A stretch of DNA of 64,000 bases, from NCBI GenBank assembly GCA_944320885.1, contig CALUJE010000016.1:1-64000 (forward strand), in the 5' to 3' direction. Every line of letters starts with the position of its first letter. Position 1 is the first letter of the stretch. The position numbers and the translations under genes were made by a program. This stretch comes from an uncultured Phocaeicola sp. GTDB taxonomy: Bacteria > Bacteroidota > Bacteroidia > Bacteroidales > Bacteroidaceae. Positions 1 to 9,026 of the stretch are shown one piece after another. The notes beneath the pieces are model-generated. The model made no database searches, was not told where the DNA came from, and saw only the letters and a program-made list of their open reading frames with translations.

Positions 1-622
1 GACGGTAGAACGGGAGATGATACATGAACTTGCCGATGATAATGTCCGTCAGGACCGAGGCGCCTGCCATACATTTACTGACTGGGACAAGAGGAAGCGG
101 GTGAATCAGAATCTGCCTTTCCTCGGGATATTTTTCCATATCGGATTTACTTATCACCTTGTGACGGACGGTCTTCAGGATATATACTCTTGCCGGAACA
201 CGTTCCAGACGTGAACTCTCTTCCTTTCCGATTTCAATGAAGTCATCCTTAAGCCTGCCTTCCGCATCAGTTGTACCTTCGGGGTAAAGTTCAACAACTT
301 CTACCGGAAGAGAAGATGTATCCAGGGGGTTACGAGCCGGCTTCTCCTTGACTTTTATGGTTCTGGTGATTTCTTCATCGCTTTTGCGTACTTCCTCCTC
401 CATCTGTGATATTTCCATGGAGGACATCTCTTCTTTTGAGAACAGAAGAAGCTGGTTGGGGTCAAGCGGAAGATTCTTCTCACTCATCCGGCCGAAGATT
501 TTCTTTCAGAGCCAATACAGAGACTGCTCCAGTGAAGCAACCCTGCTGATAAGCATCGCTTTATCCTGGCGAAGCGTTTCAATCTCTTCCAATAAGGCTT
601 TTTCCTGTTCTTCTGTAAGCAT
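1..622 (-). pseudogene. tnpC: IS66 transposase TnpC, in-frame TGA at codon 39, C-terminus outside window
   Basis: The frame opens at 622 with MLTEEQEKALLEEIETL, a coiled-coil start typical of IS66 TnpC, and runs without frameshift to the window edge. It continues into KKIFGRMSEKNLPLDP and the conserved region ending KFMYHLPFYR. A TGA at 506-508 interrupts it just before KKIFGRMSEK, where relatives usually have Arg, so a CGA-to-TGA change is the simple explanation. Re-initiation at the Met codon at 487 would lose the first 45 residues. The DDE catalytic part is not in the window. Confidence 0.85.
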
Positions 623-698
623 CCGTATTTCATTGTTTTACAATGTAAATATACTAAAATCCAATGACATACAAAAGCAAAAAGGGTAAAAAGCAGTA

Positions 699-1067
699 CT
701 ATCTTCGAAGTTTTTGCAGGTTTTCTAGTCTTGTGCGTCGCGAATCGCGGGCTTCCATGATACCTTCCACAATCATGACAAGTTCCCGCCATTCTATATT
801 TGCATAGACCTCATCATCACTGGCAGAATCAGACTTGCCTAAGGTACCGGCTTCCAAAAGTTTGGAATACAGAACCATGCCGCCCGGCTCCCAATGCAGA
901 AGCTTTATGCGATCACGGGCACGGTTTATGAAGATGTATACATTGCCGTTGCAGGGGTCCTGCCCCATGGTGTCGGTGATGATACCGCTGAGAGTATAGC
1001 AACTTTTGCGCATATCAGTCGGGCGGTTATACAACAGATAGAGCATACTGTCGTTAAGGCTGAACAT
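699..1067 (-). CDS. tnpB: IS66 accessory protein TnpB
   Basis: IS66 Orf2 family. The protein has the hallmark start MFSLNDSMLYLLYNRPTDMRK, the central NGNVYIFINRARDRIKLLHW and the GGMVLYSKLLEAGT segment. I chose the Met at 1067 because family members start there; an upstream in-frame ATG at 1106 would overlap tnpA by 53 bp. From 1067 the overlap with the end of tnpA is 14 bp, suggesting translational coupling. TnpB is needed for IS66 transposition, but its precise role is not settled. This is the only intact gene of the element. Confidence 0.9.
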   Translation of the reverse strand: MFSLNDSMLYLLYNRPTDMRKSCYTLSGIITDTMGQDPCNGNVYIFINRARDRIKLLHWEPGGMVLYSKLLEAGTLGKSDSASDDEVYANIEWRELVMIVEGIMEARDSRRTRLENLQKLRR

Positions 1068-1431
1068 GGCTGCAGGCTTGGATGATTGAAAACAGTTCCT
1101 TTTCATTTAGCTCACCACAAATGCGTATGGCACTACCGGACGGCGTACGTATTTCTATCTCTTTCAGTCCGATTGGCGTGGTCGGTGTACTTTTCTGTTT
1201 ACGTCCGGTTGTACCGCCAAATGAAGGAACCGGAACAAAAGATCCACTGTGCGGAAGCTCGATAAACTCACCTTGAGCCGTTTTACCAGATGATTCCTCG
1301 ACAGCATAACGGGATTTGCTGTCATAAAACCGTCATACAGGGATGTTCAATTCTTCCAGTCTTGACTTATAAGTCACTTTGTGTTCTTTGCAGTAGTTTA
1401 TTATCTCTGCTACTTCTTCTCGTGTCATCAT
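1054..1431 (-). pseudogene. tnpA: IS66 accessory protein TnpA, in-frame TGA at codon 33
   Basis: The start MMTREEVAEIINYCKEHK is that of IS66 Orf1 proteins. The frame reads through LEELNIPV, then TGA at 1333-1335, then RFYDSKSRYAVEE and a C-terminal part ending SIIQACSHVQP. Relatives commonly have Trp before RFYDSK, so TGG changed to TGA. No frameshift is present and the rest of the 125-codon frame is open, so the damage looks recent. Confidence 0.8.
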
Positions 1432-1505
1432 AACTTTACTTTTTGAGCGTAAAGTTAATGACGGAAGTTGGAGACGAAAATACGTGGTTTACCGAATGCT
1501 TACAT

Positions 1506-3335
1506 TTATTCATTCAAAGACTTCTCTGTTTCATGCTCATAAAGAATCTCTTCTTCATTCTGCCTACCCTCAATGAATGCGTTGGTTTGTGTCTTAATTG
1601 GCAGATAAAAAGACTCTGCATCCAAATTCACAAAGAACTTTCGAACATCTGCATCAACTATTTCAAGATGTTTCATAATCATGTTGTCACACACGATGAT
1701 TGTATGTCTTCGTGCTCGACTTGTAGCAACATTAAAAAGCCTTCTCTCGAGAAGCCTATAGTATGACGTGTTGGGAATGACGTAGATAGCAACATCAGTT
1801 GTAAGTCCTTGTATTCGGGATACTGTATCTATCAGCAAGTTGTTATGTACGCCAATAGTTTGATATATGGTTTTCTGTAGAGCTTTTGTCGTTTCTATGT
1901 AGAAAGTCAATACAGACACATGCAATCTCTCTTTTCGGCCGAGTAAGGCAGAAACAAGTAAAGTCGTCAGCTGCAATGCAAGCACAGGCTTTTTATCTCC
2001 TAAAGGTAAATCTGTTTTTATTAAAGTAGGACCTCCATAAGGATGGAAAAAAGCAGCAATTGAATTTTGCAAATCGTCATAGCGAAAAGGCACTTTAGCA
2101 TCCGACACTGACGTGAGTGTTCCATTATAGAATTGACCTGTAAATTCCGCAGCTCGTTTTGTTAAACGGTAAGTCTCAGATAGTCTATATGATGGAATCT
2201 TACTTATCGTATTCAATGACAACAATCCGTTGACATAGAAATGATAATTTCTTCGTGCTATTCTATCTTCATTGATTGCGATTACTGGAGCCAACTGATT
2301 GTTATCTCCTACAAAAAGACACTTTCGACCTAACAATTTTACAACTGCACACATCCCCAATAGTGCTTGACTTGCTTCATCCATGATTACATAATCAAAC
2401 GGAGTCATGAAGTTTTCGTTATTAACTTCGCCACTCGTAATATAAAAGGTCGAAAGCATAATATGTCCAGGTGCAGGGCTGATACTCTTTACATTATCAA
2501 GAGCTGGTAATTCTTTGGCTTCATCCACAGAAACTTTTGTTTTATGAATTCTGCCATTATTTAGCATATACGAAAGTTCCTCCTTACTAGCAACTTCCAT
2601 CAATGCGCGATTGGTGAGAGCTGTTACTAAAACAGAAGCATCTTTTTTACAAAGTTTCTTGCATATAGAAGCAATCTGATAGGTTTTACCAGTACCAGGA
2701 GGGCCTTGGAGTATTACATCGTCAGTTAACCCAAGCTGTGCAATGATAAAATCCGATATATTTGTAGCACTATTTAAGGATTGAGGTTCATCTTCGAACT
2801 GTTCAACATTACCTTCAAGCAGGTTGTCAATACGAGGATCCGCAACATCTCTAATTACGGATTGTAAATTACTGATATATTGAGTTGGAGGAACGTTCGG
2901 ACCAAGAATTAAGAAAGCCCCAGTATACCCCTCCAGGTGTTCTGCAAATTCCAGATCGACACCACGGAATCCTACAATACAATGCTTTGGATCATCCTTT
3001 AGTGAAGACTGCCAAATGCAAATCAACTCGGTGGCGAATCCCTTTTGCTTAAGGAGTTCGCCATAGGTAATATTTCCCCATTCCTTGAATTGATGCAGAT
3101 AACTAGGGGTGGTAAAACAATATAGGTATTCGCCTTTGCGGGGTAGTCCTCTGTTCGTACTGAACTTCAAAATCATTTCACCATCCTCTATTTTTACGAA
3201 TTGAGCAATGAATAATTCTTCACGCTCATTTAACAAGTAAGAGGCTGCTGTATCTAATTTCTGCTTAAACTGGTCGGACTCAGCTCTAAGTTCTTCCTCC
3301 AGAAAGAGGTAGTGTTCTTTCCTTGAATATAACAT
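1506..3335 (-). CDS. SF1 helicase, Upf1/DNA2-like, second gene of a candidate defence operon
   Basis: 609 residues. The helicase core fills residues 200-560: Walker A GPPGTGKT (211-218), Walker B YVIMDEAS (315-322), motif III GDNNQLAPV (343-351), a SETYRL segment, motif V DTVSRIQGLTTDVAIYV and motif VI FNVATSRARR. This set marks the SF1B Upf1-like group, which moves 5' to 3' on nucleic acid. Residues 1-200 show no domain I recognise. The gene begins 2 bp after the GHKL gene, so the two are co-transcribed and probably act together. The stop codon lies 3 bp from the IS66 end but is encoded outside it, so the C-terminus appears native. Anti-phage function is inferred from the partner and setting, not from a match to a named system. 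Confidence 0.85.
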   Translation of the reverse strand: MLYSRKEHYLFLEEELRAESDQFKQKLDTAASYLLNEREELFIAQFVKIEDGEMILKFSTNRGLPRKGEYLYCFTTPSYLHQFKEWGNITYGELLKQKGFATELICIWQSSLKDDPKHCIVGFRGVDLEFAEHLEGYTGAFLILGPNVPPTQYISNLQSVIRDVADPRIDNLLEGNVEQFEDEPQSLNSATNISDFIIAQLGLTDDVILQGPPGTGKTYQIASICKKLCKKDASVLVTALTNRALMEVASKEELSYMLNNGRIHKTKVSVDEAKELPALDNVKSISPAPGHIMLSTFYITSGEVNNENFMTPFDYVIMDEASQALLGMCAVVKLLGRKCLFVGDNNQLAPVIAINEDRIARRNYHFYVNGLLSLNTISKIPSYRLSETYRLTKRAAEFTGQFYNGTLTSVSDAKVPFRYDDLQNSIAAFFHPYGGPTLIKTDLPLGDKKPVLALQLTTLLVSALLGRKERLHVSVLTFYIETTKALQKTIYQTIGVHNNLLIDTVSRIQGLTTDVAIYVIPNTSYYRLLERRLFNVATSRARRHTIIVCDNMIMKHLEIVDADVRKFFVNLDAESFYLPIKTQTNAFIEGRQNEEEILYEHETEKSLNE

Positions 3336-3337
3336 AA

Positions 3338-6300
3338 CTAATCAATTTTTGCTGGTGCTAAATCACTATTATCAGGATTGTTGGCATTAAAGAGGTAATC
3401 TTCGAGACGCTCTGCTCTATGTTGGTCTGGATTAAGAGTCGCAACATCAAGATGCACATTGTTAAAATAGCGCATAACCTCCATAATTTTCTCTATTCTA
3501 TCATCCATTAGCAGGTTAACGGTATCGAATGTAAGAGTCAGTTTGTCTTGATATGTGAACAGCTCATGTGCTTTGATTGGTACAACAACACGATTGCCCA
3601 AATGCAGCCATAACATAGAATTAGGTTTAAACAATTCCTTCCATTCTGTTGGATTTAAGAACAATTCGTGATTCCAGTTCTTGCAGCTTTTTACAACAAG
3701 TGGATATGAAACACCATCTTTTTTTACGCCTTCAATTACAGACCAATCAGCATCAACATTACTAACGTCAAAGCCTTCTGTTTCAAGCTTTGCTAGGACC
3801 AGAGCTTTTGCTTCATTGCTATCTGCAATTTGCGCAGATTTGTCAATGCCACCACCGATCTGTCCACCTACAGAAACAACAGACAATCCCGAAGCTCCTT
3901 CTATTGGTGCAGGCGACATTTCTTCCTCGATAGGAGAAACGTCGTACTCCTTGTCCTTTAGGTATTCAACAATACCTGAAAAACTTGACTCCGTCAGTAT
4001 GACAAACATTTCACACTCTTTGCCACGGATTCCAAGATAAGAACACAATGGTTGAAGAAGTGGCTCTATCTTTGCCGGACGCAGTTCGCCGGTAAAATAA
4101 AATTTGCCGTCTTGTGCAAAAGTTATCTTTGAAATTGTATCACCAGAATCATCATAGGCCAAAGCTATACTCTCACATTGATAGAATATGGTATTCTCTA
4201 TCTTTTTCTGCAGATAAACTTTGCTTTCTTGATATGATTTATCTTGATTGCAGTCTCTTTTAAGAACTGCCAATGCTGGTAACACGGATAACAGTCGATT
4301 CGTGATATCAGTATTGGTATCTTTTCCTTCAAATGTTGGATTGACATTATCCTCTGTAATAATCCTTACTCCCATGAGTGATAGAAGTTTCAGTATATTG
4401 TCTTTTTCTTTGCACTTGCTGATATAGACTTGGTTCTGAGCTCTGAATCCATCCAATGTAATATGACTAAGTTCAGAGGGGCATACGAATTTACCTTCCT
4501 TCGAAAGGATTTTTTTATTTTCAGCCCAAGATTTAATTTGCTCGCGAACAGAAGAGGAACCAATACCAATTTCCACTATTCTTTCATAGATCTTGCAAAT
4601 ACGATCTTTGTTCTCTTCAATATTGGTTTCGTCTTCCGAAATCGAAGTTAACACATCAAGCAAATCTGATATGGTCAGATCTCTTTTCAACTGTAAGGTG
4701 TTGTTCCATGATTCGTCAATCTCACAATCTACATCTATGATTGGAAGATACTTTCCAGCAAGACTTTTATTGATTTCCGAATTATAGAGCATTTCTCGGG
4801 ATAACCTCATGGTACCATCAACTGCAGGTAGTTTCTGGATAGTGTTTAGCATTCCATCTATGAATGGTAGATTTCTATTGCTGTAGGAAGAATAAGACAA
4901 TGTTCTATTGATAAAACCAGAATTACCTGTAATACTATCACCATCTGCATCAAGTTTGGAAGCAAGAATCGATGTCCAGACAATTTTACAGAGTTGATGA
5001 TTACTTGTGTGAAAAGTTATAAGAGGAGCATAGTGAACTTTGAAATATCTAGGATAGAAATAGAATCTTCGCCCGTCATAAGAATTCCAATACTCTTTCT
5101 CCGTTTGCTTTATTATACTGTTCAAATGCGCTATGCTATTGTACTCGTCACATGGGAATTCGCGCACAGCCAGTTTAAGCGAATAAGATACACCGAATTT
5201 ACCGAAGAAAACTTTATAAAGGTCTCTTTCGCTCTTGTCTTCAATATATGATTCGCTTATATAGATATCCTCGTCATATACTGGTTCCAAATCTACATCA
5301 GGTTTATAGTCAGTTCCCAAATAAGCATGATTTGCATCTATTAGCGCACCCTTCTTTGTGAGGAATTTGATTTTACTTAGCGTATAAGAAGATATTTTGT
5401 CAAAGAAATTTTCACGTTTGAACACCTTGAAAAGGAACTTGCCAACTTCAATGGCATTGTCAATTGTAACATAGTTTGAGCGACAAATAACTTGTTCAAT
5501 AACGCTTATGTCGGAAGCCTCTTTTACTCCAAGTTGCTCCAACCATATATAAATCTCAGAATCTGTACCACCGATATTTTCTAATATCGTATCGTCAAGT
5601 ACGATAGCATCATCTGAAAAATCATTCCTAAAATCTGATGGAAATTGAGTTTCTTCAGGAGTTCTCAGCGTTCCATTTTTGTCGAGAAGGAACTTTGTTG
5701 ACGTCAGAATGTCAATCAAAGAGGCCTGCATTGATTTGTTTTCTACAAAATAAGCGTGGAGGAATCTTACAAGCTTCACATCTTCTTCAACAGTAAGATT
5801 TTCAAATACATTCTCGTCCTCGAAGAACTCTTTCAAATCCTCCTTTTCGAACGTGGTCACACCATAACCTTTAAGTATTGTAACACCCTTATTTGCAATC
5901 AAACTCCTTTCTGTGAAAGTCGTAGCATTTTTACGATTTATATGCCCCAAAAGAATATCAGCTCCAATTTGTGTAGTTAGTCCAATTCTGTCAACAAAAG
6001 CTTCTTCTACTTTCAACAAATTGTTATTCTTATGGGCTGGTATAAATGCGATTTTCTTCAGAGCATCGGTTATTGCTTCTGTATAGGCTTTTTCTAAGTC
6101 ATTGCCATTACCATATGACTTCTTTGGCAATATTTCATAATAGTTGGAATGCAACTTGGATAACGTAGAAATCCAACGAAGATACTCTTCTGGAATTTTC
6201 TTGATTAGAACCTTATTCCATTCTGCATCCACATCTAGGTGCTGGCGTCCTTCATCGGTAATGAAGTTCGCATTGACGAGGAACGGAAACCCCTCACCAA

Positions 6301-7258
6301 AACGGTATGATGTAGGCAAATATGTATAGAAAACTGAATCTTCAGTCTTTTTCAATTTACCGTTTTCAATGGCAATTGCAAATGACAAATCAAACGACGT
6401 TGCATTCTTTAATTTATCAGGTGTACTCTTGTGCTTTTCTATACGTCTTCTTTGCTCCTCAGTAAGATTCAATGGAACCTCAGAATTTTGGTAAACCATC
6501 CATCGGCTTTCTTCCTGTCCATTTACAGAGAGTACAACTTCTCCATTCTGAGTTTGCTTTTCTATTGAACATTGAGGGTGGCCATTGCATGTGAAAGACA
6601 TTCTGATATTTTTATCTTTGAGAAAAATCAGGAAACGGCATGAACGCATTAGTCCCATTACATTTCCTGCCAATTTTTCTTCGTCTTCACTATCAATAGC
6701 TATGTATGTCGCAACATTAGCATTTCCCTCATCCACATGTACGGGCACCTCAGACTCTATCGGAATAACCTGCCATGGCATTGTGTAATCAGAAACGTTC
6801 TTAGGCATAGGACCTAACGTACTATTCCAATTCTTACTCCAATACCCTGTCCAGTAGTCTTTGTCAAAGCGGAAACATAAATATCCCGTATGAATGAACA
6901 CTTTTGATGAAATTCCAAAAACCGATTTAAATCCAATACCCTTGTAGCCAATCTTCTTTGCATTGGTTACCTTGTCACCCTTTCTGCCGACAAAGCATAT
7001 ACCTTCTATGTCCGCCTCTGTAAATTTATCACCATTATGCATAAAGATTAGATAACCATCCTGTATTCGAATGTCAACGTTCAGGCAATCATCACCACTA
7101 TGAGCGTCCACAGCATTCTGTAGAAGTTCAAAGACGAAACGCTCACCCTCGGTATAGATACCAGAAGACAGCTTCTCAAGGCTGTTTTCCTGCATTGTGG
7201 CTTGATCTGGGTCGTTGTAGTTGCTACGTTTTCTAAATAATTCTTTGATAAAAGACAT
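3338..7258 (-). CDS. Very large GHKL (HSP90-type) ATPase, sacsin/NO VEIN-like
   Basis: 1306 residues. The N-terminal ATPase fold has the N-box ELLQNAVDA (E44, N48), an HNG in place of the usual DNG/DxG loop (74-76), and the glycine-rich lid GYKGIGFKSVF (104-114). The long middle part is largely unique. Around residues 1170-1230, segments such as YPLVVKSCKN and LNPTEWKELF resemble the C-terminal domain of plant NO VEIN-type proteins (DUF3883-like); that assignment is from memory and tentative. Such giant GHKL proteins sit in bacterial defence and restriction loci. The gene follows a broken Abi gene by 18 bp and is followed 2 bp later by an SF1 helicase. Likely role: ATP-driven sensor or remodeller partnered with the helicase (inference). 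Confidence 0.8.
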   Translation of the reverse strand: MSFIKELFRKRSNYNDPDQATMQENSLEKLSSGIYTEGERFVFELLQNAVDAHSGDDCLNVDIRIQDGYLIFMHNGDKFTEADIEGICFVGRKGDKVTNAKKIGYKGIGFKSVFGISSKVFIHTGYLCFRFDKDYWTGYWSKNWNSTLGPMPKNVSDYTMPWQVIPIESEVPVHVDEGNANVATYIAIDSEDEEKLAGNVMGLMRSCRFLIFLKDKNIRMSFTCNGHPQCSIEKQTQNGEVVLSVNGQEESRWMVYQNSEVPLNLTEEQRRRIEKHKSTPDKLKNATSFDLSFAIAIENGKLKKTEDSVFYTYLPTSYRFGEGFPFLVNANFITDEGRQHLDVDAEWNKVLIKKIPEEYLRWISTLSKLHSNYYEILPKKSYGNGNDLEKAYTEAITDALKKIAFIPAHKNNNLLKVEEAFVDRIGLTTQIGADILLGHINRKNATTFTERSLIANKGVTILKGYGVTTFEKEDLKEFFEDENVFENLTVEEDVKLVRFLHAYFVENKSMQASLIDILTSTKFLLDKNGTLRTPEETQFPSDFRNDFSDDAIVLDDTILENIGGTDSEIYIWLEQLGVKEASDISVIEQVICRSNYVTIDNAIEVGKFLFKVFKRENFFDKISSYTLSKIKFLTKKGALIDANHAYLGTDYKPDVDLEPVYDEDIYISESYIEDKSERDLYKVFFGKFGVSYSLKLAVREFPCDEYNSIAHLNSIIKQTEKEYWNSYDGRRFYFYPRYFKVHYAPLITFHTSNHQLCKIVWTSILASKLDADGDSITGNSGFINRTLSYSSYSNRNLPFIDGMLNTIQKLPAVDGTMRLSREMLYNSEINKSLAGKYLPIIDVDCEIDESWNNTLQLKRDLTISDLLDVLTSISEDETNIEENKDRICKIYERIVEIGIGSSSVREQIKSWAENKKILSKEGKFVCPSELSHITLDGFRAQNQVYISKCKEKDNILKLLSLMGVRIITEDNVNPTFEGKDTNTDITNRLLSVLPALAVLKRDCNQDKSYQESKVYLQKKIENTIFYQCESIALAYDDSGDTISKITFAQDGKFYFTGELRPAKIEPLLQPLCSYLGIRGKECEMFVILTESSFSGIVEYLKDKEYDVSPIEEEMSPAPIEGASGLSVVSVGGQIGGGIDKSAQIADSNEAKALVLAKLETEGFDVSNVDADWSVIEGVKKDGVSYPLVVKSCKNWNHELFLNPTEWKELFKPNSMLWLHLGNRVVVPIKAHELFTYQDKLTLTFDTVNLLMDDRIEKIMEVMRYFNNVHLDVATLNPDQHRAERLEDYLFNANNPDNSDLAPAKID

Positions 7259-7276
7259 ATTAAAGTTGTTTATTAT

Positions 7277-7495
7277 CTATTTGATAATCAATAAAAAGTA
7301 TAACACACTATTCGGTTTGAATATATGATTTACTTTGTCGCTTTCAAAAGGTTTCCAATAATTAGCTAATCTGAAATAACTGATTGCTCCAAGTTTATGA
7401 TAAGCAGCACTCTCATTCTCAAACTCCAACCCTCGTTGTTTAAGCATTAATATTTGGTCTGCTATACTTTGTGGCTGTTTGGTATATGTTAGCAT
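7277..7495 (-). pseudogene. Abi_2 (AbiD/AbiF) family protein, N-terminal fragment
   Basis: The 72-residue frame matches the start of Abi_2 proteins: an SIADQILMLKQRGLEF region, AAYHKLGAISYFRLANYW, then a FKPN motif. After FKPNS the similarity stops and the frame ends ten residues later. Full proteins are about 300 residues with a C-terminal HEPN-type RNase motif, which is absent. The breakpoint is near 7310-7325. The fragment lies 18 bp ahead of the GHKL gene, so its promoter may now serve that operon. Confidence 0.75.
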
Positions 7496-7512
7496 CGTAT
7501 ATAAAATAAAAG

Positions 7513-7550
7513 TTCCGCCCAGGTACGCATTATAAAGAGGCGTGGCGGAA
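7513..7550 (-). ncRNA. Candidate structured RNA ahead of the Abi fragment (abiF-RNA-like)
   Basis: On the minus strand TTCCGCC (7550-7544) pairs with GGCGGAA (7519-7513), and inside it ACGC pairs with GCGT around an AT-rich loop, leaving a 3' bulge ACCTG. The structure ends about 18 nt before the Abi start codon. Conserved structured RNAs are known beside abiF genes (abiF RNA motif), so this is a good candidate; membership is not proven from one sequence. If so, the RNA outlived its protein partner. Confidence 0.5.
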
Positions 7551-7641
7551 ACTATCGTTACAAATGTATTGCTTTATTCTCTGATAACAAATATTTTCAG
7601 GAAAATTTCGCAAAAGTCGTGCATTTTTTCACTTTTGAGGA

Positions 7642-7833
7642 CTACATCTTCATCGAATGTCTCTGTTTCTGCCTTTGGTCATACCTGCCGAGGGCAACAT
7701 CTTCGACCTCCCGATAGGCTTTGTTGTACTCGCTGTTAGATAGTTCCTCTTTCTTGTCTGCTGTTACAATCAACAGCTGAAATTGAAGAGTCAGTTCAGA
7801 AAGATTTGGATTGTTATGTGGGAGAGAATAAAG
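7642..7833 (-). pseudogene. Unidentified gene remnant, 3' part only
   Basis: A 63-codon frame with protein-like composition (ELSNSEYNKAYREVEDVALG) ends at the TAG at 7642-7644. It has no ATG near its upper end and starts after a stop at 7834-7836, as a 5'-truncated C-terminus would. It overlaps the plus-strand frame at 7740-8111, so at most one of the two is real over the shared bases. Family unknown. Confidence 0.3.
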
Positions 7834-8111
7834 TTAAATTTAAGTTGTATACTTTAGGATGTGTAGCTGCAATGTACTTTAATAGACATTTGGATTATTC
7901 AACAATAGGAGCTAACCCAAAGACAGACATTTACTGTGCTGATAGCTTTATAATTTCAGGTGATGGCTTTCAGGGATTCAGATTACCTTCTCCTCTGCCT
8001 CCGATGCCATATATCAGTTTTGTAAATTATAACCTTGACCAGGGAGAATTTATTAAGGCTTACGAGAAGAGTGCTGTTCTGTTGGGAGGAGACAAAATTG
8101 ACGATGCATGA
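7740..8111 (+). pseudogene. Unidentified protein, probably 5'-truncated
   Basis: The frame is open from the stop at 7737-7739 to the TGA at 8109-8111. It reads like a real protein from about ESVQKDLDCYVGENKVKFKL onward, with a proline-rich stretch LPSPLPPMPYISF. The first in-frame ATG is about 45 codons in, and only a TTG at 7806 could start earlier, so the true 5' end is probably lost. A good terminator follows at 8177. I do not recognise the family. Confidence 0.4.
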
Positions 8112-8176
8112 CTGGAGGTAGGAAACAGCTCAATTGTGCTGAGAGTAAAAGTGAAATGACAAAATTAGAGTAGTAT

Positions 8177-8212
8177 GGGAGATCGTTATACCTTATAACT
8201 GTCTCCCTTTTT
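8177..8212 (+). terminator. Intrinsic terminator after the 7740-8111 frame
   Basis: GGGAGA (8177-8182) pairs with TCTCCC (8202-8207), and GTTATA pairs with TATAAC inside it, followed by five T. It suggests that a functional plus-strand transcript once ended here. Confidence 0.7.
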
Positions 8213-8668
8213 GCATTGTAGCCATAAATCTGAAATTAAATACAGAAAACAAAATATAGAAGGATAAAATTGCTTGTTATTATAAAATCAGAAATGAAGA
8301 AACTTGAAGATAAGTGTGATATACAGATTGGGTTATATTTCGTTGAATCTGATATTGATTCTTACTAGAATTACCTTCTTTTCAAGTACTAAATGAAATT
8401 ATTGTGGTTTATGATGTCTGGAGAAGAAGAAAATTATTTCAGGGTTTGATTAAAAGAATAAATTGTTAATGTATGTTTTGGGCTGATTTTTTTATCTTAT
8501 AGAAAAGATTATATTTGTGTTAGAATAGAATTTGTACCTGTTATAGTATTAGAATTACAGTAGTTACTTGATATAGGAACATTGTTAATGATTTAGAATC
8601 TGCCATTAGTAAGGTTATGCTTTTACGAATGATTAAATATTGCGGGGAACCTATCGGGGAACCTTAAT
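8213..8668 (+). other. Gene-free AT-rich stretch with short coding scraps
   Basis: No complete gene. Short protein-like pieces occur at 8294-8370 (MKKLEDKCDIQIGLYFVES, then stop) and before 8460 (FQVLNEIIVVYDVW, in another frame). A 30-codon tail ends in GEPIGEP at about 8667, encoded by a 10-bp direct repeat CGGGGAACCT (8643-8652 and 8655-8664). These look like decayed genes of an island edge. Confidence 0.4.
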
Positions 8669-8714
8669 AAAAAAAGAACGACTAAACCACTGATTATCAA
8701 TAGTCTAGTCGTTC
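8669..8714 (-). terminator. Terminator of the tRNA-Arg transcript
   Basis: GAACGACTA (8676-8684) pairs perfectly with TAGTCGTTC (8706-8714). On the minus strand the hairpin is followed by seven T (8675-8669) and starts about 6 nt after the tRNA 3' end. Confidence 0.85.
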
Positions 8715-8720
8715 AAAAAG

Positions 8721-8792
8721 TACTCCCATGGGGAGTCGAACCCCAATCGTCGGAACCGGAATCCGGTATTCTATCCATTGAACTATGGGAGC
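8721..8792 (-). tRNA. tRNA-Arg (anticodon CCG)
   Basis: On the minus strand the acceptor GCTCCCA pairs with TGGGAGT. The D arm is GTTC/GAAT, the anticodon loop TTCCGGT holds CCG, and the T arm has TTCGACT. 3' CCA is not encoded, as usual in Bacteroidetes. The first anticodon-stem pair is C-A, a mismatch. The 3' end faces the accessory region, the usual side for integrative elements at tRNA genes. Confidence 0.95.
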
Positions 8793-8958
8793 ATGGAAAT
8801 ATCTTTTTTACTGCCCTTCGGCAGAAAACTGCGCAAAAATAACAAATAATACACAACTCACCTAACGATAAACTACTTTTTTCTTGGCATCCGTATTATT
8901 TCTATTACACAAATGATATTTATTTGCATAATATTATGTCATAATAAAAACTATTATA

Positions 8959-8966
8959 TATATTTG
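8959..8966 (+). promoter_or_regulatory. Promoter -7 box for asnA
   Basis: TATATTTG matches the Bacteroides -7 consensus TAnnTTTG, about 60 bp before the asnA start. A clear TTTG at the right distance upstream is lacking; the nearest (8923-8926) is too far. Confidence 0.5.
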
Positions 8967-9026
8967 CAAGCAAAGTGAAACCAAATAGAGATATTTTTAA
9001 TTAATAAGTAAATACCAAATACAAAT

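Larger units (their letters stand above)
1..1503 (-). mobile_element. IS66-family insertion sequence, degenerate, cut by window start
   Basis: Three genes in the IS66 order tnpA-tnpB-tnpC lie on the minus strand. The element end at 1503 starts GTAAGC on the minus strand, as IS66-family ends do (remembered family feature), and stands 2 bases from the stop of the helicase gene. IS66 elements usually duplicate 8 bp of target; the candidate is 1504-1511, but the other end is outside the window. Two of the three genes carry an in-frame TGA, so the copy should be unable to move by itself. Confidence 0.85.

Noticed and set aside
484..792. 102-codon frame on the minus strand across the tnpB-tnpC junction
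   Set aside because: It is in the wrong frame for both recognisable IS66 proteins.
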